Assembly: GCA_034620365.1 (NCBI GenBank)
Contig: JAQGEQ010000284.1
Coordinates: 1 to 64,000, forward strand
Length of the DNA: 64,000 nucleotides
Direction: 5' to 3'
Source of the DNA: Pegea sp. RAD2-039
Lineage: Eukaryota > Chordata > Thaliacea > Salpida > Salpidae
In this document: positions 49,640 to 59,618 of the stretch, piece after piece
Numbering within the stretch: position 1 is the stretch's first letter
Layout of the letters: every line of letters begins with the position of its first letter
Translations under genes and position numbers: made by a program
Notes under the pieces: model-generated
Database searches by the model: none
What the model saw: the letters and a program-made list of their open reading frames with translations, nothing else
What the model was told of the DNA's origin: nothing

Positions 49640-51380
49640 AAATAAATGAATTAGTTTATTTAGACAAACAGTATAAATTTTAAAACTATCACATAAATCA
49701 AAATATCAAATAATTAAATTAAGATAGATATTATATTTTAACAACACAAAATCAGTTTTTTCTAAACTTGTGCAAAAATTTTTTTGATGTAATGATAATT
49801 CTATGCTTCCAACTTGTAACAATAAACCAGCTAATAGATTTTTATAAAATTACAGCAATATTTATATATGCATGCAATGCTAGTACACTAAACTATATAT
49901 GCCTATTCATTAGATATCTTGATAAAGGGTTTTTTACATTACTTTTATTTTTACTTGTTTCATTCAAAAATCGTTATTAAAATTTATGAACTGCTTCATT
50001 TATTTCATACACAGCAACTATATCAAGTCTACATACTTTTTACATTTTAATAAAATGTAATAAAAGTTCATCTTTAAAAAAATAATACTAACAAAAAAAT
50101 TTTATAAATAAGAATGATAGTTTAAAAAATCCTTTTTGAAACTTTTTGATAGATACAACTAGTGAAAGATATTTTAACAATGAATTTTTATGATTTTGTT
50201 AACAAATGTATTAGTATATATAAATATTTAAAAAAATATATTAAAGATAGATATCATAATTATATAAAGATAAGACACCATTTATAAAAAACAAAGGTTT
50301 TAGAAAGAGGTGTTTTTCAACAAACAATTTATGCAATCTAGATAAAGAAATTATTACTAGATATAAAATTTAATATAAAAAGACTATGAAATACTATAAA
50401 AGGTAAAAAAATATAAAAATTATTCAATCAATTTGCATCATTAAAGTTTGAAAAAATATTTAATAAATAAAAGAAATGTTGATTTAAATAAATTATAAAA
50501 AGTTGATTTAAATAACCATGAAAGACTATATAAACAAATAATTTAGATGAATAATTCAATCAATTTGCATCATAAAAATTTCAAGCCAAAATATTTTATA
50601 AATAGATAAAATTTTGACTTGAATGATTTATAGCAATTTGATACAAAAACCAAAGATTTGAAAAAGATTAATTATAAATTTTTTCCAAAATTTTCCACAA
50701 AAAAGCAGATAAAACAAAACGACAATAATTTAGTTCAATAAAAGCAAATATAATAACTCATACAAAAAAAAAATATATAATGTAGAAAAATTTTAACAAA
50801 AATATACTTTGTCAAATAATTATATACTATAAAATAGTTTAATACAAATGAAAATCCATCCAAATGATAGAAAAGTTTATAAAAATGTTTAAAATTATAA
50901 CAGTAACTAAACGAATTTAGTACTACAAAACAAACTTATATTATAAATGAAACTAAAAAAATACAACAGAATTTATTTTTTTCTCAAAAGTAATTACCAT
51001 ATATTTATAAAACAGTATTGCTGCTATTATATTTACATATAGAAACAAATATTGTACTTTTAATCAAAGCTTTTCTTTCATAATTTTCCTTAAGAACAAA
51101 ATTAAATATAAATATTATGGAATGCAAAACTTAGTTTATACAAAATTAATCTTAACAGATTACTATTATCATTTAACGAAGAAAAATTTGTTTAAATATA
51201 ATTATCAAGTATAAGAATAGAAAATGAAAGATTAAAAATATGAAAAAAATAAATTCCTGACTTCAAATTAATAATCTCAATAGTGCTATGAAGATATTTA
51301 AAAAAAATCTTACAAAGATTTCTACTATAAATTAAATGGCGGCTGTTAACTACATTGGTAAACAATGATGAAAAACTCAA
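49640..51380. other. Very AT-rich spacer (unit 3)
   Basis: Equivalent of 14290-16035, with the same internal ~135 bp duplication near 50390-50650. No gene seen. Confidence 0.5.
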
Positions 51381-52014
51381 CTGTCACCATGAAGATAGAA
51401 GTAAAAGAATGCAGAGTACAGAAACTTATTTTTCAAACATATTTACCTATGCAGTATACAATCTACTGTTCATACGTAATGCGATTACCATAAAAATAGC
51501 TAAGTCAACTATAAAAGGCATGCTTGCAGTAATCTATTGAAATATTAAGTAAAATATATTTGTTAACTTTTAGTTCTTAAATAGAATCAAATCAAAAAAT
51601 ACACAACTCTTACAGCAAACATGAAATAACATGACTGCGGAAACATAATGCAAAGGTCTTAAGGATCACAGCTTGACATTAATGTTGAAAACATGGGAAA
51701 AACAGGAACAGCCGATAGATGAGTAAACGGCCCTTGAAGTAATAATTTATATGTTGGGTAACAGTTATTATTTAACCGTTTACCAAAACCGTAAACAAAA
51801 GTAAATAATTTTGTAGAAAATTAAATATTTCAAATCCTTTTACATAGTGCTTTCCATTTAGCTGTAAAATTATTATAAAAATTAGATAAGCTAAACTATT
51901 TTTCTTCCTTTTCTTACAAAACCTCACCAGGCTTCTGATAAAAATTTATTCTGAACTTAAAAATTAAATATATTTGCTTTTGTAATCACAATTATTCAGT
52001 TTGAATAGCTTTCA

Positions 52015-52340
52015 AGATGGTTGAGATTTAATATTGTTCATTCCCTTTGGACCAGTTTCATTTAGCAGTATAATGTGTTGATTAAGTGTATACCATTGCT
52101 ACAGTTGTTAAGGATTATAGTCACTGGTGGAGACAGGACAATAGCTGATCAATGGAGGCTCATTAAGAAAGGAATTGCTTTTGGTAGCGACCTTCTGAAA
52201 GCTTTCATTGAAAGTTGTGGCATTTTTAAGATGGATGAAATACGGATCACAAGAACACAGTGAGATGTTGAATAACTTGCTTTTGAGAGTTTTTCCAACA
52301 GGATAACTCAGGTGTTAAAATCCATTCTTGGCTCGTCCAT
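52015..52340 (+). pseudogene. Coding-like relic of unknown family (unit 3)
   Basis: Very close to the unit 2 copy (open 52075-52263), differing at a few residues such as LIKKGIAFG and IESCGIF. Unrecognised. Confidence 0.35.
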
Positions 52341-52885
52341 TGAATATCCATTATTTCTTTTAAAATTATCTTAAAAAGATATCATTTGATAATTTGTCCT
52401 CACAAGTAAAGTTAAACACCTATAGTTTCTTCTTTTCCTGTCTAATTTTGTTATATTGTGTTTGTAATATGTTAATTTACAGTTTTATTATTCATTCTGA
52501 TTATTTATATATTATATTTAGATGTTGATACTTATGATTTTTTCATAATCTGTTTGCTCATAATACTTAGTTTTTCTGACTTTCCCACTGCTAGTATAGT
52601 CTTAGCAACCGAAACATATCTTACTTACTTCAAGCCGCTGTTTTTACTCTTGAGCTTTTTTTTTATTAATGAATATTAGTAACAATATATTCTTTTTAAA
52701 ACCTACCAAATTTCTGCCCTTTGTTGTTTATTGTTCGACTTCATAATTTAGTTTTAACAGATTCAAATAGATTTCAATTAGTTTAATGAGGTATCCTTAG
52801 TTCTGATTTTCTTAATTGTAAGTTTTTTTGCTAGAACTAAATTGATGTTTAAGTTGAAATTATTCTTTTTCTAAACTTTATCCAG

Positions 52886-53207
52886 AAAGCACAATGCGAT
52901 GGTGTCTAAGCGCAGTTTAATGTGCTGTGTTTACCCGTACTACTCACGAAAAGCAAAAACTTTTGTCTGTAATCAATGTGGAAAGTCTTTTGTGCTATCA
53001 TGTATTCTCACAAGACACAAACGAATCTACACAGGTGAGAACTTGTTTCATTGCAAGTTTTGCATAACATCATTTACGAATGCATCTAATTTAAATAAAC
53101 ACGAAGTCATCAACCACACCAGAAACTTCCCTTATAACTGCAGCGTTTGTAAAAAAAGTATTAGGTATCCTTTTTCTTTAAAAATTCATCTGAGAACTCA
53201 CAAGTAA
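52886..53207 (+). CDS. C2H2 zinc-finger protein, final exon (unit 3)
   Basis: 102 residues if started at the ATG at 52899 (MVSKRSLM); the upstream ATG used in units 1 and 2 is lost here, yet the frame stays open back to the splice acceptor (CCAG ending 52885), as expected of an internal coding join with the candidate exon 51389-51453. Finger 1 here keeps both cysteines (FVCNQCGKSF) but has Tyr for the last zinc His (RHKRIYTGE). Fingers 2 (FHCKFCITSF) and 3 (CSVCKKSIRYPF) are kept, though finger 3 lost its usual Phe. Four extra residues (VYPY) precede finger 1. Poly(A) signal at 53271. Confidence 0.7.
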
Positions 53208-53639
53208 TTTTATCAAACTTTCATTTGTTTGATTTTTCATTTTTTGTTAAAATTGTTGTTTGGTTGTTTTAATAAAAATTTCATTTACTCGATTTGTTGT
53301 GATGTCAAATTGTATATTTGAAAAAGTTTGTAGTTGAAGAATTGTAATTAATAAAATTAAATGATCAATAAACAAATTGTTTTAAATAATTAAATTAATT
53401 TTTATCAAATCATTTAGTTACTTGTTAAACTGTCCTTTTAAGAAATTTACTTTTATCGCAACTTTCTATATCACCAAGATCGTTATCAATTATCTTTATA
53501 ATTTTCTTGCTAGACATTCTATCTGATGTTATATGGATCCCGGATTAGAAATCAATTGGAATTTTTGTTTAAAGTTGACAAAGGTTCATTTTTGAACTTT
53601 CGTTAAACTGTCTAAGCTAAAAGAGCTGTCTATAGACTC

Positions 53640-54170
53640 AAATATCAGTAGATGATGTTAGTTTGTTTTTATATAGAAATGATGATGACTCTTTATATAA
53701 ATCTTATCATCGGGATAGCTTCCAGCAATTCAATATTATTTACACATCATCTTGTTTATTGAATAGATAAAAGTTAGGAGTTTTTAATAAACAAGTCTTT
53801 ATTTTAAGTGATAGGACGAAGCTTTCGTCATATGTGTCTCCATCGTGGTTCCCACTTTATATCAAATTCACCGCCTCTCTTTCCTCTCATAGAAAATTAA
53901 TGGATCTCATTAAAAACACATTTTCCTGAACCAAACGAGTCTCTGCGCTCTCTACAATTAAATTGAATTACAAGATCATGAAAATCTATTAAAATTTTTT
54001 AATACTTTGGATTAGTTTCCTTTGATGTCTCTACTCAAAATAACCTCAGAACTAAGTTTCTTTTACTGCATATAATGCAATTTGTTAAAGATCATTTTTG
54101 TGTCTCTGACGAACTAAACAACTGTTCTACCAAACATTTGCATACTGAATAAAAGAACCACGTGAAATGA
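53640..54170 (+). pseudogene. Reverse-transcriptase-like relic, shortened (unit 3)
   Basis: Copy of 18290-18875 with about 50 bp containing the YADE motif deleted near 53672. Remaining sequence is broken. Confidence 0.35.
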
Positions 54171-54229
54171 AATATTAAAAAGTATAGGAAGGAAGTTCCA
54201 GTGCTACAAAGTTTGTATCCTACTTTCAC

Positions 54230-55680
54230 TATTCTTTTCTGCTGTAGTTGTAACAACCTATAAGGAGATCGCCGTTATATTTGGGAAAACGCTCATAACT
54301 CTCCCGTCAATGCTTGTGAGTACTTCCATCCTGCTCTTCCTCGCAACAAGAAAGGTTGTGCAGCGTTATTGATCCCTGATTAGATCTATATAAGATGTTG
54401 TTTGTTTTTTGGCCCTTTAGGTAGGATCTGTTTTGCTTTCTCGTTTAGCTTTTCTTCCTTATAATAAATACAGCCACCGGATGCTCTTTCATTAAACTGA
54501 GTAGCACACATATACTCAGTTCTTGTGTTGACAGTCCTATCAGCTCTTCTCTTATTTCTTTTCCTGTGTGGCTGCTTCTTAGATGACCAAATTCGAGCAT
54601 CACACGAAAGACTTCCTGGTCCTTCCTGTATTATTTAGCATGACAGTTTCCTGTTTGTTTCCTTTTTAAATTTTTTATGTGAACCACTAAGTGTTTTTTT
54701 GATCTGCATATTCCAACACAAACTTCCTATGAGTTATAAGGAAGTCTTTTTCCAGCACCACCTCTACATCAAGACCTTTCTTGAAAAACAGATTTATTCT
54801 TCTGTACGGTTTCTTTCACAGATTGAGGTTAACTTTGCAAAACTTATCAATCCTGCAACTTTTCGATGACTGAGTCATCTCTAGTTTAATTTTATTTTGA
54901 GCTTTAGGAATCTTGAAGTTCTGAGCAACCTTTCTATTTACAAAGCTCTTCGACAATATAGTATCAATAAGAGTCGTAAATATTTTGCCCGCAGTAGACA
55001 TATTTACCATTAATTGGTTCAATTCCAAGGAAAATTGATTAATCGTCAGGAACTCATGCCTTTGACTAGTCATTGCAATTCTTTTGATTTTTTGTCTTCC
55101 TGATTTTTATAATTGGCTGTTTCTTGGGAGAGCTATTCTGAAGATGGCATACTCGACTATGGTGTCTCTTCTTCCTGTATTTGAAACATATGCTCAAACC
55201 AGCTCATCATTTATCAAACTTATGATCCTTGTTTCACATTTTAAACAAATTCCTTTCATGGCTGCTACAGCCAGTTCTGCTTGGTTCTCTCCTTAATTTC
55301 CCAATGAATTCACTGCGTCTTTAACACATGTGCCAGTTCCCAAGTAATGGTTGTTCGGCTGGGTATTTTCCAGTTTAAAGCTTAGATAAAGACTTTCTCT
55401 AATGTTAAGGTTTCACCCTCTAACGATCTTTCCTTATATTTGATGATGTTAATTCATCGGTAAAACAGTTTCTAATCATGGTAACCATATTTTCTTCTGC
55501 TCTGAGAATATTAAAGTCACAGTTTTTAGCTAGACATCCGAAGCGCAACAAAAGTCTTCCACAGCTTAGTTTGATTTCTACCTTTCTGTCTGTAGTAGAT
55601 GGCGTGCAAATATTTTGTATGGATTTCCTAGATACAACTCTCCCAGCGTTGCTTCATATTCTACATAAATAAAATTGGTT
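54230..55680 (-). pseudogene. Decayed unknown gene (unit 4 copy, longest)
   Basis: Most complete copy in length: it retains about 115 bp (55382-55498) missing from units 1-3. On the minus strand that adds a protein-like stretch, KLSCGRLLLRFGCLAKNCDF followed by ILRAEENMVTMIRNCFTDEL, before the FKLENTQPNNHYLG and AELAVAAMKGICLKC parts. Stops and frame changes still break it; the longest open piece is 55073-54816. It shows that units 1-3 descend from a copy that had suffered this deletion, or that they exchanged it by conversion. Confidence 0.55.
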
Positions 55681-55989
55681 TCTATGTGTATTCATTCTAT
55701 TATATAAAACTTTGTTACAGTAAAAAATCTAGATATTCTTTTTAAGTATAATCTTATTCAAATCTCTATTAAGGATAGCAAACAAACTATCTTAACCGTT
55801 CCTAATCTTTACTACACTAAGCTCCAATAACGCCAAAACAACTGGCAATTATTCACTCAACAAATAAATTATAATAGTTTGAATAAATTGTATTGATATG
55901 AATTCTTTATATATAGCTTGATTAAAATTATATTAAGGGACTAACTATACAGATAAGTAAACTAACGATACGCGCTACTTAAAACCAGC

Positions 55990-56530
55990 ATATGACGTTT
56001 AACACGTTTTCGTCATCAGTACAGAATTTCACGGTTCATATATATGCAGATGACAGTAATTATTTTGCAATATTGTACAACCTTAAAGAGCTATACACGT
56101 ATACAAAATTGGTTTACGTACTAGAAAAAGTCTGTACTAACTTTTCTTCGTCAACTTGCTGCACATTCAAAAAGCCAATATTCAATCAATGGAATTATTA
56201 CTCCACAAATATCTTTGATTCCACGACCTTAGCTCTGGCGTTTGCATTGTACCCAATCATCTGATTTTGAATTGCAAACTTTTGTTTCTAAAATGCGTCA
56301 ATCTTCTTAACCTTGTTGCAAGAACCTTTAATTCTTAGAAGCCATACTTCCTTACCAACTTCTTTAAGTTATACCTGCGTCCAAAAACTACAAAACTCTC
56401 AAATTATTATTAGCATTTTTCAATTCGAAAGCTTAAATCTAGCCACAAAATGCTTTTACAAATTATTAGCCAATTTCAACAATAAAATGGTTTATTTGAT
56501 TATTCAAAACTACAGAAGAGTACAAAGTTA
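55990..56530 (+). pseudogene. YADD-containing coding relic (unit 4)
   Basis: An open frame of 90 codons at 55992-56264 contains FTVHIYADDSNYFAILYNL, in which IYADD resembles the catalytic motif of LINE reverse transcriptases. The surrounding residues do not match the CR1 element here and no other reverse-transcriptase motif is seen. It could be a fragment of another retroelement or chance. The same place in units 1 and 2 reads YADG and is closed; unit 3 has YADD but is closed downstream. Confidence 0.3.
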
Positions 56531-56723
56531 AAAAGCAACTAAAATATAACAATTTTACGATAATTGATTATATTTTATAGGTTATATCCCAGGAAAAATT
56601 GTATTTTATCTTTGAAGGTTTTGGTAAAGTAATTTTTACAATTTAATTTTAACTCTATTTGCTTTAACTTATATGAAAAAATCAATCACAACTAATTGAA
56701 CTATTATGAAAAGGTGAAATTGT

Positions 56724-57593
56724 TTATAAGGTATTAATAAAATAAGGATGTTTAAGAGCTACATCTGCAGTTATCCTTTTATCAGGATTACAAACAACCA
56801 GTTTAGATAAAAGGTCATGACCAACTTTACACAGGTTTGGTGCAAGTGATGACCAGCTAGGATTAAATTGATATGTAGGAAACGGTTTGTATTTAGGAAG
56901 ATTTTCAACACCAGGCCAAGAATTGATAGTAGGAGTTCCTAAGACACGAAATATGTGACTTAATTGATCATCTTCATCATCACCTGGAAACAAAGGAGTT
57001 CCAACATTTGATATTTCAGCAAAGATACAACCAGCACTCCAAATATCAATAGTGGTTGTGTACTTTGTAGCTCCAAATAATACATCAGGTGGTCTGTACC
57101 ATAAAGAAACTACTGTAGATGTAAATGTTTGGACAGGAACTCCCGTGCACCTCGCCATGCCAAAATCAGCAATCTTTAAATCGCCATTTTTATTGATTAA
57201 TAAATTTGATGGTTTTAAGTCGCGATGTAAAATCTCTTTACTATGACAAAACTCTAAACCTTTTAACAACTGAAGCATTATTGAACGTGTAACGGCAGGT
57301 TCTATTTGGAAACCACAGGTTCGAAAATACTTTCTCAAATCTTGCTTAATATATTCAAAAACTAAAACCATTTTTGTTTCATTCTGAATCACTTTGTTTA
57401 ATTTGACAATATTTTCATGTTTGAGTTCTTTTAGGATAGAAATTTCACGCAAAAGTGAACCAGGAATCCCTTCATCTTTAGTAAGTTGAATTTCCTTTAA
57501 AGCAACTATTTCACCAGTTTCCTGGTTCTTTGCTTTGTAGACGGTTCCATATGCTCCTTCGCCAACTTCTTTAAGAGTTTCATACTTGTTCAT
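56724..57593 (-). CDS. CDK5-like protein kinase (unit 4)
   Basis: 289 residues, one exon, start at MNKYETL (frame open to 57644). Catalytic set complete: GEGAYGTV, VALK, PGSLLRE, HRDLKPSN, DFGMARCTG, activation-loop Thr, WYRPPDVLFGA. Private differences: NQETG for NKETG in the N-lobe, Cys after MAR in the activation segment, and NLCKVGHD for NLCRVGHD. Ala14/Tyr15 as in the sisters. Flanks match unit 2 best. The LINE inserted about 670 bp upstream of the start codon may have changed its promoter environment. Confidence 0.92.
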   Translation of the reverse strand: MNKYETLKEVGEGAYGTVYKAKNQETGEIVALKEIQLTKDEGIPGSLLREISILKELKHENIVKLNKVIQNETKMVLVFEYIKQDLRKYFRTCGFQIEPAVTRSIMLQLLKGLEFCHSKEILHRDLKPSNLLINKNGDLKIADFGMARCTGVPVQTFTSTVVSLWYRPPDVLFGATKYTTTIDIWSAGCIFAEISNVGTPLFPGDDEDDQLSHIFRVLGTPTINSWPGVENLPKYKPFPTYQFNPSWSSLAPNLCKVGHDLLSKLVVCNPDKRITADVALKHPYFINTL

Positions 57594-57649
57594 GTTTAAA
57601 AACTTTATGAGTAAGTCTGTTTTCCAAAATAGTCTAAAGCACAATTCAA

Positions 57650-58262
57650 ATTTCTAAAGTTGCATAAAAGCACAATTCACAAATTGAGATTTTTATATTA
57701 GTTCAATAAAAATGTAGTCTATGGAAAAACTATTTTTAGAATTAATCAATTTTAGAAACATATAATAAAACAAAACTCTCAAAGATATTATATGTCTAAA
57801 AAATCGAAATAAAAGAAGTTCAATTGTTTCTTTTGAAAATTAAATTAGGTTTTGCATGAACACTACTACTAAAATTACCAAGATATTAGTATTTTAATGT
57901 AACAGAAATAAATTTTTAAGCAAATAAGATATTATTATAACCACTGAAGAGTAACTTTTGCAGCTTATTTGAATCACTTTAGTGCGACGAAAAGATTTCT
58001 AAAATGAAAAAACAAAATAGGTGATTAAACCATGAAAACAATTTACAACTAAAATTGAAGATTTGGTCGATGGTTTCTGCTTTAGTTTTACATAATTTGC
58101 AAATTATAATCTTGTAATATTGATATTTTTCCTTGGAAGTTTCTGGTAATTAACGATTGATAAAGTATTTCAAGATTATTTATTTTGATTTTTGTTTCAT
58201 TATTTATTTTTGAATTATATAAAACAACACTCCTTGTCAGTTAGATAATTAAAATGACATCA
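57650..58262. other. Spacer between kinase and LINE insertion (unit 4)
   Basis: Nearly the same as 22260-22857 in unit 2. Presumed kinase upstream region, no element seen. Confidence 0.5.
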
Positions 58263-58285
58263 TTCTATTTGACATCATTCTATTT
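58256..58285. repeat. Two tandem 15-mers at the LINE 5' junction
   Basis: GACATCATTCTATTT occurs twice in direct succession (58256-58270, 58271-58285). The first seven bases of copy one are target DNA, so either the LINE 5' end begins with a similar sequence or the junction was made by template slippage during insertion. Confidence 0.7.
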
Positions 58286-58622
58286 GAATAAGGTTATAGG
58301 TTGTTAGGATAACAAATTTATTCTGATATTGCTTATAAGCTTTGATAAAACTGTTTTCAGTAAAGGATTTGTATATTTTTTGTGATCATATCTGGATTAG
58401 AAATCAATTTGGACTTTTTATCATCTTCAATTTCTATATACTCTATTTGAATAACTGCTGTGAACTAAGCTGTGATTAAGTTTTGTGGTGTATTTATTTA
58501 TTATTATTTATTATATTTTATTAACTTGGTATATTTGTTTATATATTTATTTATATACATATCACATACATTTATCTGACTTATAAATTTCATAGTTTGG
58601 TGGGAGTTACTAAAAATCTATC

Positions 58623-59618
58623 ATGGAAACTATGGTAGATACAAATGGCAGGACCTTGCGGTCAAAAGCTCCAAAAAACCCAAGCAAACCAAGTTCTTCA
58701 AAACAAGCTTGCAATGGCAATTGCCAAGCTTGTAACAAAACTTGCTCTGGTGAAGATATGGCAATAGATTGCATCAAATGCCTCTCTAGGTTTCACCTCA
58801 CTTGTAGTGATGTGAATAAAAAATTATATGATATATTTGAAAATAATAAAATGCAGCAAGTGGGATTTTGTTGGTTCTGCATTAAATGTAGATCTATGGA
58901 CAAAACAACTACCTCGTCCAACACTAACAAAAGCTTATTGTCCGACATCAGCAACACCATATCCACTGAATTGGCCAAATTAAAATCCGAAATTGGCAAC
59001 GATGTTGCCAAACTCAATGAAAAGATTTCTATCTTATCAAAATCTATGGATGAACTGGATGCCTCCACAAAGAAGCCTCTCACATGGGCCTCAGTTGTTG
59101 GTAATTCTGGATCCGAAAAAAATACTAGCGTGGTGCAACTTCTTGCCAAGAAGGTTACTGACACGCACAAAAAACTTACTCTGGACCGGGAGGATAGAGA
59201 AAACAATGTCATCATCTTTGGTGTCTCCGAGGCTGATAAAGACGATGACATCAAGACTTTTAATCAAATGAGCACTCAAAGCCTTGGTTTTGTGGACGCT
59301 CCAAAGGTTTCAATGACCAGACTCGGGGCAAAAAGATCAAATCATAAAAGACCGTTAAAAGTGTCCTTTCAGGAAAGATGGGACAAACGTAAGTTTCTTG
59401 CTAAGCTGTATAAGCTTAAGCAGGACGAAAAATTCCAGGGCATCAGAGTAGCACATGATATGTGTGAAGATGATCGCTCAGAAAATAAGCGTCTTCTAAA
59501 AGAGGCGTACAGCCGAAATCAGAAAGAGCAACCAACTGATTTCAAATACAAAGTACGAGGTCCTCCATGGGCTTTAAAGATTGTGAAGGTCTTTTCAAAA
59601 AACGGAAGTGCAAAATAA
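58623..59618 (+). CDS. LINE ORF1 protein: PHD-type zinc finger and nucleic-acid-binding domain
   Basis: 331 residues. An N-terminal Cys4-His-Cys3 finger of PHD type: C34-x2-C37, C50-x2-C53, H58-x2-C61, C86-x2-C89, preceded by a Lys/Ser-rich leader. Residues about 100-150 form a heptad-like helical stretch (ISTELAKLKSEIGNDVAKL, NEKISILSKSMDEL) likely to mediate oligomerisation. Then a domain beginning NVIIFGVSE (about 196) with VSMTRLGAK and RPLKVSFQ, resembling the RRM-like part of LINE ORF1 proteins. Expected to coat the element RNA. Its last 52 bases overlap ORF2 in another frame. Antisense frames at 58793-59254 are shadows. Confidence 0.88.
   Translation: METMVDTNGRTLRSKAPKNPSKPSSSKQACNGNCQACNKTCSGEDMAIDCIKCLSRFHLTCSDVNKKLYDIFENNKMQQVGFCWFCIKCRSMDKTTTSSNTNKSLLSDISNTISTELAKLKSEIGNDVAKLNEKISILSKSMDELDASTKKPLTWASVVGNSGSEKNTSVVQLLAKKVTDTHKKLTLDREDRENNVIIFGVSEADKDDDIKTFNQMSTQSLGFVDAPKVSMTRLGAKRSNHKRPLKVSFQERWDKRKFLAKLYKLKQDEKFQGIRVAHDMCEDDRSENKRLLKEAYSRNQKEQPTDFKYKVRGPPWALKIVKVFSKNGSAK

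Larger units (their letters stand above)
37317..54658. repeat. Segmental tandem unit 3 (~17.3 kb)
   Basis: Third copy, same order and strands. It is a mosaic: near-identical to unit 1 from roughly 44.4 to 51 kb (Kelch gene and flanks), closer to unit 2 from roughly 51.4 to 52.6 kb (upstream of the zinc finger), and like unit 1 again just upstream of the kinase 3' end. Its CR1 relic has an extra internal deletion of about 0.9 kb relative to unit 2. Confidence 0.9.

Noticed and set aside
58793-59279. Antisense frames inside LINE ORF1 and ORF2 (also 61193-61387, 61474-61674, 61979-62275)
   Set aside because: Shadows of long sense ORFs with clear domains.
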